DNA of 64,000 nucleotides from Bacteroidota bacterium. Its GTDB lineage: Bacteria > Bacteroidota > Bacteroidia > Bacteroidales > Prolixibacteraceae. Position numbers and translations under genes: made by a program. Location of the stretch: positions 62,001-126,000 of the forward strand of contig JAUYMU010000005.1 in the NCBI GenBank assembly GCA_030698405.1, given 5' to 3'. This document shows positions 40,594 to 49,474 of this stretch, one piece after another (the stretch's first letter is position 1; each line of letters begins with the position of its first letter). Below the pieces are notes generated by a model. The model had not been told where the DNA came from. It made no database searches and saw nothing but the letters and a program-made list of their open reading frames with translations.

Positions 40594-43500
40594 TTGAAAA
40601 AGTACTGCAGAAAAATACTTCTCGTATTCATTGTATCTTTTGTTTATGCTTTTGGCGGAAACCCCACGGAATCAAGAACAACAATCAGGAATTACAATGT
40701 ATTTACTTTTCTTGATATTCAGGCTGATACTGTCAGGATTGATACCACGGGCGTGTTGCCATACCAGTTTAAAGATGAACCGGCTTTTGCATTTCCCGAT
40801 AAAAAAGACAGCGCCAAACTGTTCCTGAGACGGCCCTCAAATATTCGTACTGAAATTGAATACGACCCGGTTACCGGCGAGTATATTTTTACCGAAAAGA
40901 TTGGCGACCTCAATTTCAGGTTGCCAAAAACGATGTCGAGAAAAGAGTTTCAGAAATACGATTTTGACCAGTCGGTGCAAAATTACTGGCGAAACCAAAC
41001 TAGGATCAAAGGTATCGAGGACAAAGGTGGTTTAATACCGCGGCTCACCATTGGCGGTGAAACTTTCAGTAAAATTTTCGGAAGCAATACCATCGACATC
41101 CGTCCGCAGGGATATGTGGAAGTTAGCTTTGGCTACCAGATGAATGCCACCGAAAACCCTGCTATTCCTGAACGTTTGCGCAAAGTTCCAACCTTCGATT
41201 TCGACCAGAAAATACAGATGAACGTGATGGGTAAAATAGGCGACCGCATGGAAATGCGCGTAAACTACAATACCGAAGCCACTTTCGAATACGAAAATAA
41301 AATGAACCTTGGCTACACCGGCGACGAGGATCAGATTATCAAAAAGATTGAAGCCGGAAATGTTTCGCTTCCGCTGAATGGATCACTTATCACGGGCGGA
41401 TCCAATCTTTTCGGGGTAAAAACCGAAATGCAGTTTGGAAAGTTGAACCTGACCACCATTTTCTCGCAGCACAAGGGCGAAACGCAGGTGGTTGAGTCGG
41501 AAGGCGGAGCACAAAAGAAAACTTTTGAAATTGCAGCTTCCGATTACGATGCCAACCGTCACTTTTTTCTGGCTCAATATTTCCGCGACAGTTACAACGC
41601 TGCACTTCAAACCCTTCCAATTGTGCGTTCATCGGTTACCATCAATAAAATAGAAGTTTGGGTAACCAACAAATCGAGCAATTTTACTGAAGCCCGTAAC
41701 ATTCTTGCATTTATGGATTTGGGCGAACATGAAGGGAATAATCCAACCAATCCGAAAGGTAACATTTACAACGAAATCGGCGCTTTTCAAGAAAACTCCG
41801 GTTTTCAGTATCCGGAAACGGTCTATCCGTTCAACGATGCCAACGGCGTTTACCAGCAAATGATTACCACCTACTCGGCCATCAGGCAGTCTGACAATAT
41901 CAACAAAACACTATCGCCGCTTGCTATTGATAAGTTTAGCGGAGGACAGGATTTCGAGAAAATTGAACAGGCGCGCTTGTTAAACGAGTCGGAATACACC
42001 ATCAACCCAAATCTTGGTTACATTTCGCTGCGATCGTCGTTAAACACCGATGAAATACTGGCGGTTGCATACAATTATACTGCAAACGGGAAAATATATC
42101 AGGTGGGGGAATTTTCGACTGATGGGATAAAGGCGCCTGAAACACTTGTTCTGAAGTTGATCAAAGGCACCAATTTGTCGCCAAAACTTCCGACTTGGAA
42201 ACTGATGATGAAAAACATTTATGATCTGAATGCCTATCAGTTGACCAAGGATGAGTTTGTACTCGACATCATGTACCAGAATGACCAAACCGGAACATAT
42301 ATCAATTATCTTCCTGAAGGCAGGCTCAATGGCCATATTTTGCTGAATGTTATGAACCTCGATAAACTGAATTCGCAACTTGACGTAATGCGCGACGGGG
42401 TGTTCGACTACGTGGAGGGCATCACTGTAAATTCATCTTCAGGTAAAATCATTTTCCCGGTGCTCGAACCTTTCGGAAAACACCTTGCCGATTCGATAAT
42501 TGATCCTGCATTGATAAACAAATACGTTTATTCTACTCTGTACGATTCAACAAGAACCGTTGCCGGGCAAGATGCCGAACACAATAAATTCAAATTAAAG
42601 GGTTCATACAAAGGATCTTCAAGTTCCGAAATTATGGTTGGGTCGCAAAACCTGGCCCGTGGTTCGGTAAAGGTATCACAAGGTGGCCGCGCCCTTACCG
42701 AGAATATCGACTATACTGTTGACTATACTTCAGGAATTGTTAAAATCATCAATGCGGGATTGCTCGAGTCGGGTGCTCCACTTACGGTTTCGACCGAAAG
42801 CCAGGATTTGTTCAGTATGCAGCGGAAAACCATGCTCGGCGCCCATGCCAATTATGCTTTCAGCGACCGCTTTAATTTAGGGGCGACCGTTTTGCACATG
42901 CAAGAGCGGCCTTTGACACAGAAAGTGAACTACGGCGACGATCCCATCTCGAACACAATGCTTGGTTTAGATTTAGCATATTCAAATGAATCATTGTTGC
43001 TGACCAAACTGATTGACAAATTGCCTTTTTATTCCACCAAAGCGCCATCGTCCATTTCGTTTGACGGTGAAGTTGCCCAGCTGATCCCGGGGCATTCGAG
43101 GGTGATTAAAAAAAGCGGAACAGCTTACATCGACGATTTTGAGGCAACCAAAACATCCATCGATCTCAAAACACGTTCGGCATGGGTATTGGCCAGTACA
43201 CCCCAAAAACAAGCGATGTTTCCTGAAGCCGAAACCGACGACGATCATATTTATGGCTTTAACCGTGCAAAACTGGCCTGGTACATCATCGATCCGCTTT
43301 TTCTGAGAAGCAGCCCGACCACGCCCGACCATATAAAAAACGATAAAAAACTCCAATCGAACCACCTGGTTCGCGAAGTTTACGAAAAGGAAATTTTCCC
43401 CGACAGGGAAACACCAGTTGGGCTTCCAACCAACATTCAGGTTTTCGACATGGCTTTTTATCCTCAGGAAAGAGGCCCGTATAATTATGACAGTGAGCAA

Positions 43501-46500
43501 TCGCGCTTTTCACAGGGCGTAAATGCCGACGGAACATTACGCGATCCCGAATCACGGTGGGCCGGAATTATGCGCAGCATTCAAACCAGTGATTTTGAGG
43601 CAGCCAACATCGAATTTGTCGAGTTCTGGGTAATGGACCCTTTTGTAAACGACTCACTGGGAATTGCCACTGGAGGGGATTTGTATTTTAACCTCGGTGA
43701 TGTTTCGGAAGATGTGTTGAAGGATTCAAGAAAGTCGTTCGAAAATGGGTTGCCAACTACTGCCACACTGGCCAATGTTGATACAACCCTTTGGGGCCGG
43801 GTTTCGACCCTGCAATCGCTGGTGAGGGAGTTTGACAATAATGTGACAAGCCGACAATTTCAGGATCTTGGATTTAATGGTATGAATGACAATGATGAAA
43901 GGACATTTCACCAGAGTTATCTGGAAACAATGAAAAATATCCTGAACCAGGATGCACTTGCAAAAGTGATGGCCGACCCTTCAGGCGATAATTACCATTA
44001 TTACCGCGGTTCCGACTACGATCAGCAAAAGTTGGGGATTATGGAACGGTACAAAAATTTCAACGGACCACAGGGAAACTCGCCAACAGCAGAAATGTCA
44101 CCCGAATCGTATCCGACATCTGCATCTACCCAACCCGACATTGAAGATATCAATGGCGACAATACCCTGAACGAATACGAACGCTACTATCAGTACAAAA
44201 TAAGTATCCGGCGCGAAGACATGGTGATCGGTAAGAATTCGATTGCAGATATTCGGGAGGTAAAAGATTTAAAACTGAAGGACGGATCAGTTTCAAATGT
44301 AAAATGGTATCAGTTTAAAATTCCGGTAAAAAGCCCTGATGAAGCAATTGGTTCTATCAACGATTTTAAATCCATCCGGTTTATGAGGATGTTCATGAAA
44401 GGATTCTCTGAGCCAACAGTACTTCGTTTTGCCACACTCGATCTGGTGCGGGCCGACTGGCGTAAATACACAAAAGATGTTGACGGAAAACTTGGCGCTT
44501 TATCACCAAACACTCAATTCGACATTTCAGCAGTAAACATCGAAGAAAATGCAAGCCGCAAGCCGGTTAACTACGTGTTGCCTCCCGGTATCGAAAGGGT
44601 AATCGACCCGGCCAATCCGCAACTTCGCCAGCTGAACGAACAGTCGCTGCTGATGCGTGCCATCGATCTTGAAGAAGGCGAAGCGCGTGCTGCCTACAAA
44701 AACCTCAGCATGGATTTCCGTAATTACAAACGCCTTCAGATGGAAGTTCACGCCGAGGGTATTGCCGGTTCGCCGCTAAAAGACAACGATCTTTCAATGT
44801 TTGTTAGAATCGGTTCCGATTATTACAACAATTATTACGAATACGAAGTCCCACTGTCGCTTACCGTTCCCGGATTGTACAGCAGCGACAACGAAGCCGA
44901 CCGTTATGCAGTTTGGCCCGATGCCAACCGGATCGATCTGAAGCTGGAAGCTTTCACCGAGATCAAACTGAAAAGAAATGAAGAACTTCGTCAGGCAGGT
45001 TCAAGCATCAGCATGACAAAGGAATTTATCATGAGTGAAGGAATCAGAACTATAAAAATCAAGGGAAATCCGAATTTGGGCAATGTTGAAGTGATGATGG
45101 TGGGTATTCGTTACAACGATATAGATGCCAATAACTACGGGCCGCGTTCGATCGAAATGTGGCTGAATGAATTGCGTTTGTCTGATTTTGAAGAAGGTGG
45201 CGGCTGGGCTGCTACTGGTCGTGTAACGGCGCGACTGGCCGATCTGGGTTCCGTAATTTTTGCGGGAAGGCATCGCAGTTCAGGGTTTGGAAGCATCGAT
45301 CAGAAAGTGAACGAACGCGCCATGGACGACCTGACAGAAATTGACATTTCGGCCAACATCGAATTGGGCAAATTCTTTCCTGAAAAAGCGCAAGTCAGAA
45401 TTCCGCTCTATTTAGGGTATTCCGAAAGTAAGAGCAATCCGAAATACAATCCGCTCGATCCGGATATTAAGATGAAGGATGCGCTGGATATGGCTGGCGG
45501 AAAAGCAGAACGTGATTCCATCAGGCAACTTGCACAGGATTTGGTAACCCGCAAAAGTTTCAACCTGACCAATGTGAAAATCGACAAAAGCAGTAAATCA
45601 GGAAAACCAAAGATTTACGACCCTACCAATTTCTCGGTTACTTATTCGTACAACGAGTTAATGCGAAGGAGTATCAATGTTGAGCAGAACCTGGATAAGA
45701 ATTATCGTGGAATGTTCAGCTATAATTTTAATGCACGACCTGAAGCATTTGAACCTTTCAAGAAAACCAAGATTTTGAATGGCAAAGCATTACGTCTGGT
45801 CAAAGATTTCAACATTTATCCGTTGCCTTCGCAATTCTCTTTCCGCACCGATATGTGGAGGCGTTACAATGAAATTCAGCTCCGGAACATCGCCAATCCA
45901 AACATGATTATTCCCCGGACATTCAATAAAGATTTTATCTGGAACAGGTATTTTGATTTGCGTTACAATTTAACCAGAAGCCTTCAGTTCGATTTTTCCA
46001 ATCAAAGTACCGCCAGAATTGATGAACCTGAGGGCCGGATCAACCGCAATGACGACGATTATCAGATGAAGAAGGATTCCATTCTTACCAACCTGTATAA
46101 TCTTGGCCGACCTACTTTGTACAATCACATGTTGAATGTAACCTACATGGTTCCAATCAATAAATTGCCATTGCTCGACTGGACTTCACTTTCGTCAACT
46201 TACCGCGGTATGTATGACTGGCAGGCCGGTCCGGTTACCGACAAATCCATTGTTTTGGGTAACGTAATCGAAAATTCCCGCCAGATGCAGTTAAACGGTC
46301 AGCTCAATATGGTTACACTTTACAACAAAGTTGGATTTTTGAAAGTAGTTAACCAGAAATACGGAACAAGTTCGCGCCAGACACAGCGCATGCAAAGGCC
46401 ACGCCCTGGTCAGCCAGCGCAACCACGGCAACAACCCGGAGCTGCAGCGGCAAAGGATGCACCCAAAGTGAAGGAAGTTCAATATACAGTTGACAATGTA

Positions 46501-48165
46501 AGGCTGAAAGCCAAAACGCCAAAGTCGATTTTCCATAAACTGAAAACACAGAATGTGGAGGTTATCGCAGTTGCGAAAGACGGTACCAATGTTGAGGGAC
46601 AAATGACCATTATAAACGAAAACCGCGTAAGTTTTACTCCTGAAAAAAGTGTTGCCTCGGTAAGATTTATTGTAAAAGGGAAGGTGGAGCAGAACAAGGA
46701 TTTAGGACTGAAAATTCTTCAGTACAGCGCCCGCGCTTTGATGAGTGTGCGCAGTATTTCGCTCAGCTATTCATCAACCGATGGAACGGTAATGCCTGGA
46801 TTTATGCCTGTTCCACGCGTATTTGGTTCAGGAAATTACACTCCTGACGAGTCGATGTTCCGCAATGTCGGGCCATCTATTGCTCCCGGAATTCCTTTTC
46901 TGATGGGTTGGCAGGACAAGGATTTTGCGCTCAAAGCTGCTAAAAACGGATGGATTACCCGCGACACATCGCTCAATTCACCTTTTGTAATGTCGCGCAG
47001 CGAAACATTCAATATCCGCGCAAATGTTGAACCGTTTCCTGATTTGAGGATTGATGTAAATGCCAATCGCACTTACTCGGAACGTACTACCGAGTTTTAC
47101 AACTATGATAGTTCGAGAGATGTGTTTGATCCGGTAAATAAATCGGTTCGTGGTAATTTCACCATGTCGATTAATACCATGAAAACTGCTTTCAGCAAAA
47201 TGGGCAACAATTCAGATGCTCCGGCCTCCGAGGCATTTCAAAACTTAAAAGATTACCGTATTGTGATTGCCGAGCGTATTGCCGGCCAGCGTGTCGGAAA
47301 TGATTTGGCGGGCTACAATCCCGGAGACAAGGATCCGTTAACAGGCTTTCCGGTCGGTTATGGACCAACTTCTCCACAGGTTATGGTTCCGGCATTTATT
47401 GCCGCCTACACCGGGCAAACTCCCGATAAGGTTGCGTTAAGTCCGTTCCCTTCCATCAAATACATGCGCCCAAACTGGAGGGTCACCTACGAAGGTATGG
47501 TTCAGCAATCAGAATTCCTGAAAAGGTACCTTAAAACGCTCAGCTTTAACCATGCCTACCGTTCGAGCTACAATGTCGGTTCATTTATTTCCAATCTCGA
47601 TTACGACGAGAAATTGTATGGCGATGGATTTAGTTATGTGCGGAACACGCTTGGCGATTTTATTGGCCCGAACGACATTAATTCGGTCAGTATCTCAGAA
47701 CAATTCAGCCCGCTGATCAATATGGACATCACCTGGATCAATGATTTTGAAACCCGTGTGGAACTTAAATCATCCAGAAACCTGGCGCTCAGCTTTGCCA
47801 ATAACCAGATTACCGAAATTTTGAGCAACGAAATGGTGTTTGGACTTGGTTACCGTTTTACACGGATGGATTTAATTATCAAAACCAAAAAATCGCAAAA
47901 AGCTTATTCCAACGACTTGAATGTGAGAGCCGATTTATCATTCAGGAAAAATAAAACTGTTTTACGCAAGATTGTTGAACAAGACGAGCAGTTAACCGCC
48001 GGACAGGGTTCTGTTACTTTGAAAACCACCGCTGATTATATGTTGAGCGACCGGTTTCAGTTGAGACTTTATTTCGACAAAATTATAAATAATCCATACA
48101 AAGGTTCTTTCCCAACTTCGAATACCAATTTTGGGGTCAGCTTCCGGTTTACCTTGGCGCAATAA
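40594..48165 (+). CDS. sprA: SprA, outer-membrane translocon of the type IX secretion system
   Basis: The 2523-residue protein is the giant single-chain outer-membrane beta-barrel of type IX secretion (SprA/Sov). After the signal region (about 1-24) it has the typical start 'AFPDKKDSAKLFLRRPSNIR' and many regularly spaced strand pairs ('QDLFSMQRKTMLGAHANYAF', 'WRRYNEIQLRNIANPNMIIP'). It ends in 'FGVSFRFTLAQ', a beta-barrel C-terminus. Length fits the family. The TTG at 40594 is the chosen start, 24 bases after ruvA. The system exports proteins with sorting domains, such as that at 16211-16978. A Pro/Gln/Arg-rich linker near residue 1935 ('PRPGQPAQPRQQPGAAAA') is unusual. Confidence 0.95.
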   Translation: MKKYCRKILLVFIVSFVYAFGGNPTESRTTIRNYNVFTFLDIQADTVRIDTTGVLPYQFKDEPAFAFPDKKDSAKLFLRRPSNIRTEIEYDPVTGEYIFTEKIGDLNFRLPKTMSRKEFQKYDFDQSVQNYWRNQTRIKGIEDKGGLIPRLTIGGETFSKIFGSNTIDIRPQGYVEVSFGYQMNATENPAIPERLRKVPTFDFDQKIQMNVMGKIGDRMEMRVNYNTEATFEYENKMNLGYTGDEDQIIKKIEAGNVSLPLNGSLITGGSNLFGVKTEMQFGKLNLTTIFSQHKGETQVVESEGGAQKKTFEIAASDYDANRHFFLAQYFRDSYNAALQTLPIVRSSVTINKIEVWVTNKSSNFTEARNILAFMDLGEHEGNNPTNPKGNIYNEIGAFQENSGFQYPETVYPFNDANGVYQQMITTYSAIRQSDNINKTLSPLAIDKFSGGQDFEKIEQARLLNESEYTINPNLGYISLRSSLNTDEILAVAYNYTANGKIYQVGEFSTDGIKAPETLVLKLIKGTNLSPKLPTWKLMMKNIYDLNAYQLTKDEFVLDIMYQNDQTGTYINYLPEGRLNGHILLNVMNLDKLNSQLDVMRDGVFDYVEGITVNSSSGKIIFPVLEPFGKHLADSIIDPALINKYVYSTLYDSTRTVAGQDAEHNKFKLKGSYKGSSSSEIMVGSQNLARGSVKVSQGGRALTENIDYTVDYTSGIVKIINAGLLESGAPLTVSTESQDLFSMQRKTMLGAHANYAFSDRFNLGATVLHMQERPLTQKVNYGDDPISNTMLGLDLAYSNESLLLTKLIDKLPFYSTKAPSSISFDGEVAQLIPGHSRVIKKSGTAYIDDFEATKTSIDLKTRSAWVLASTPQKQAMFPEAETDDDHIYGFNRAKLAWYIIDPLFLRSSPTTPDHIKNDKKLQSNHLVREVYEKEIFPDRETPVGLPTNIQVFDMAFYPQERGPYNYDSEQSRFSQGVNADGTLRDPESRWAGIMRSIQTSDFEAANIEFVEFWVMDPFVNDSLGIATGGDLYFNLGDVSEDVLKDSRKSFENGLPTTATLANVDTTLWGRVSTLQSLVREFDNNVTSRQFQDLGFNGMNDNDERTFHQSYLETMKNILNQDALAKVMADPSGDNYHYYRGSDYDQQKLGIMERYKNFNGPQGNSPTAEMSPESYPTSASTQPDIEDINGDNTLNEYERYYQYKISIRREDMVIGKNSIADIREVKDLKLKDGSVSNVKWYQFKIPVKSPDEAIGSINDFKSIRFMRMFMKGFSEPTVLRFATLDLVRADWRKYTKDVDGKLGALSPNTQFDISAVNIEENASRKPVNYVLPPGIERVIDPANPQLRQLNEQSLLMRAIDLEEGEARAAYKNLSMDFRNYKRLQMEVHAEGIAGSPLKDNDLSMFVRIGSDYYNNYYEYEVPLSLTVPGLYSSDNEADRYAVWPDANRIDLKLEAFTEIKLKRNEELRQAGSSISMTKEFIMSEGIRTIKIKGNPNLGNVEVMMVGIRYNDIDANNYGPRSIEMWLNELRLSDFEEGGGWAATGRVTARLADLGSVIFAGRHRSSGFGSIDQKVNERAMDDLTEIDISANIELGKFFPEKAQVRIPLYLGYSESKSNPKYNPLDPDIKMKDALDMAGGKAERDSIRQLAQDLVTRKSFNLTNVKIDKSSKSGKPKIYDPTNFSVTYSYNELMRRSINVEQNLDKNYRGMFSYNFNARPEAFEPFKKTKILNGKALRLVKDFNIYPLPSQFSFRTDMWRRYNEIQLRNIANPNMIIPRTFNKDFIWNRYFDLRYNLTRSLQFDFSNQSTARIDEPEGRINRNDDDYQMKKDSILTNLYNLGRPTLYNHMLNVTYMVPINKLPLLDWTSLSSTYRGMYDWQAGPVTDKSIVLGNVIENSRQMQLNGQLNMVTLYNKVGFLKVVNQKYGTSSRQTQRMQRPRPGQPAQPRQQPGAAAAKDAPKVKEVQYTVDNVRLKAKTPKSIFHKLKTQNVEVIAVAKDGTNVEGQMTIINENRVSFTPEKSVASVRFIVKGKVEQNKDLGLKILQYSARALMSVRSISLSYSSTDGTVMPGFMPVPRVFGSGNYTPDESMFRNVGPSIAPGIPFLMGWQDKDFALKAAKNGWITRDTSLNSPFVMSRSETFNIRANVEPFPDLRIDVNANRTYSERTTEFYNYDSSRDVFDPVNKSVRGNFTMSINTMKTAFSKMGNNSDAPASEAFQNLKDYRIVIAERIAGQRVGNDLAGYNPGDKDPLTGFPVGYGPTSPQVMVPAFIAAYTGQTPDKVALSPFPSIKYMRPNWRVTYEGMVQQSEFLKRYLKTLSFNHAYRSSYNVGSFISNLDYDEKLYGDGFSYVRNTLGDFIGPNDINSVSISEQFSPLINMDITWINDFETRVELKSSRNLALSFANNQITEILSNEMVFGLGYRFTRMDLIIKTKKSQKAYSNDLNVRADLSFRKNKTVLRKIVEQDEQLTAGQGSVTLKTTADYMLSDRFQLRLYFDKIINNPYKGSFPTSNTNFGVSFRFTLAQ

Positions 48166-48214
48166 TGCAATGGATTATTTTACCTCTTGAAATGCGTAAG
48201 TTGCAATAAAAACG

Positions 48215-48964
48215 ATGATAAAATATAAAATTGAACACTCTCTGGATTCGCCTGAAAGGTCGATTGCGCATGGCGAAATCATCAAACAAAAATATTTTTT
48301 AAGGAAATTGTACCAGGAATGGTATTCAATATTTACCCAAGAAATAAAAAATCTCCCCGATGGCCTGCTGATTGAACTTGGTTCAGGCGGAGGTTTTTTG
48401 AAAGAAATAGCGCCCAAAGTAATTTGTACCGACATCATTGATTTGCCTTCGAACGACCTGACTTTTTCGGCATTGGAGATGCCTTTTAAAGATCATTCGG
48501 TGGGTGGAATATTCATGATTGACACCATGCACCATATTCCCGACAGCGAACAATTTTTAAAGGAAGCGAGTCGTGTTCTGCTGAAAGGTGGAAAAGTAAT
48601 AATGATCGAACCTGCAAACAGCATCTGGGGGAGGTTTATTTACAAGAACTTTCATCACGAACCTTTTATTCCGGAAGGAGGCTGGACGATTCCATCAGCA
48701 GGACCACTTTCAGGAGCCAACGGAGCATTGCCATGGATTGTGTTTGTACGCGACAATGAAAAGTTTAAGGAGAAATTTCCCGGATTAAAAATTGAAAGTA
48801 TCGAATACCTGAATCCTTTCACCTACCTTTTTAGCGGTGGAGTTTCGCGGCGACAATTACTTCCTGATTTCACCTATCCGGTGTTAAATTTTTTCGATAA
48901 ATGGTTGCCCAAAATTTCAAAACAAATGTCAATGTTTATGGTCGTCAAAATATCCTGTTCTTAA
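48215..48964 (+). CDS. SAM-dependent methyltransferase (class I)
   Basis: The 249-residue protein has the SAM-binding start 'DGLLIELGSGGGFLKEIAPK', the acidic 'VICTDIIDLP' after the second strand and the post-I/II 'DHSVGGIFMIDTMHHIPDSE', typical of Methyltransf_11 enzymes. 'LKGGKVIMIEPANSIWG' is motif IV. The C-terminal part ('FLFSGGVSRRQLLPDFTYPV' style) suggests membrane/lipid or sugar substrates. It follows sprA at 50 bases. Substrate unknown. Confidence 0.85.
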   Translation: MIKYKIEHSLDSPERSIAHGEIIKQKYFLRKLYQEWYSIFTQEIKNLPDGLLIELGSGGGFLKEIAPKVICTDIIDLPSNDLTFSALEMPFKDHSVGGIFMIDTMHHIPDSEQFLKEASRVLLKGGKVIMIEPANSIWGRFIYKNFHHEPFIPEGGWTIPSAGPLSGANGALPWIVFVRDNEKFKEKFPGLKIESIEYLNPFTYLFSGGVSRRQLLPDFTYPVLNFFDKWLPKISKQMSMFMVVKISCS

Positions 48965-49059
48965 TAACAAGTACCATTTCACAAAATTTTAAACTTTCTT
49001 TCCTGAAAGCTTGTTATTGTCTTATAAATTGCATTTTTTTGCAACAGAAATTTAAAGAC

Positions 49060-49119
49060 ATGATTCAAAATACAAATACAATATGGCTTCCGTGGTGGGG
49101 TCTTCTTTCTAAAAAGTAA
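49060..49119 (+). CDS. trp leader peptide 1 (19 aa, three Trp)
   Basis: ATG at 49060, stop TAA at 49117-49119. The peptide is MIQNTNTIWLPWWGLLSKK, with Trp codons at 49084, 49093 and 49096. AATATGGCT (49080-49088), which includes the first Trp codon, pairs perfectly with AGCCATATT at 49128-49136. This is the usual attenuator stem that a stalled ribosome would block. Confidence 0.85.
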   Translation: MIQNTNTIWLPWWGLLSKK

Positions 49120-49159
49120 GAAGTAAGAGCCATATTGGTATTTTTAAACCATACAAAGG

Positions 49160-49190
49160 CCTGCTTCTTTTCGGAAAAGCAGGTTTTTTA
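49160..49190 (+). terminator. trp attenuator terminator 1
   Basis: CCTGCTT (49160-49166) and AAGCAGG (49177-49183) form the stem, followed by TTTTTTA. Upstream AAGAAG (49119-49124) can pair with CTTCTT (49164-49169) as an antiterminator, opening the stem. Confidence 0.75.
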
Positions 49191-49204
49191 ATTTTAAACT
49201 GAGA

Positions 49205-49273
49205 ATGATGATTACAATGAAAAATATTTGGTGGTGGCACAGAAACTTTTCGCAATACCGTGGAAGGAAGTAG
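49205..49273 (+). CDS. trp leader peptide 2 (22 aa, WWW)
   Basis: Three ATGs in the first five codons (49205, 49208, 49217) open MMITMKNIWWWHRNFSQYRG-RK with stop TAG at 49271-49273. Three consecutive Trp codons lie at 49229-49237. TTACAATGA (49212-49220) pairs perfectly with TCATTGTAA (49277-49285), enclosing the leader. Confidence 0.85.
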   Translation: MMITMKNIWWWHRNFSQYRGRK

Positions 49274-49301
49274 CTATCATTGTAAAAAAATGAACAAAAA
49301 G

Positions 49302-49336
49302 GCGGCTTATCGGAACACGGTAAGCCGCTTTTTTTT
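49302..49336 (+). terminator. trp attenuator terminator 2
   Basis: GCGGCTTA (49302-49309) pairs with TAAGCCGC (49321-49328), followed by eight Ts. It stands between leader 2 and trpE. Confidence 0.85.
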
Positions 49337-49366
49337 AGCCTGAAGGGCAGATATTAGATATAAATG

Positions 49367-49441
49367 AACCACATAGACACATAGCACACATAGAGAAAGT
49401 GGATTAAAATGAAAATCTATGTGATCTATGTGCCTATGTGG
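49367..49441. repeat. CACATAG hairpin repeat, copy 2
   Basis: ACCACATAGACACATAGCAC... pairs with ...CTATGTGATCTATGTGCCTATGTG 40 bases later. It matches the repeat at 35191-35268. It sits between the attenuators and trpE. Confidence 0.85.
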
Positions 49442-49474
49442 TTAAAAATTGAAAAAACAAACAAAATATACAAC

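Larger units (their letters stand above)
48965..49474 (+). promoter_or_regulatory. trp operon leader region
   Basis: About 500 bases separate the methyltransferase from trpE. They contain two short Trp-rich ORFs (49060-49119 and 49205-49273), two hairpin/T-tract terminators (49160-49190 and 49302-49336), two inverted repeats and one CACATAG repeat. This is a ribosome-stalling attenuator arranged in tandem, akin to the Rfam Bacteroid-trp class. Confidence 0.85.

Noticed and set aside
49409-49474. Upstream start of trpE at 49409
   Set aside because: The extra 22 residues come from the CACATAG repeat; the ATG at 49475 gives a normal TrpE start.
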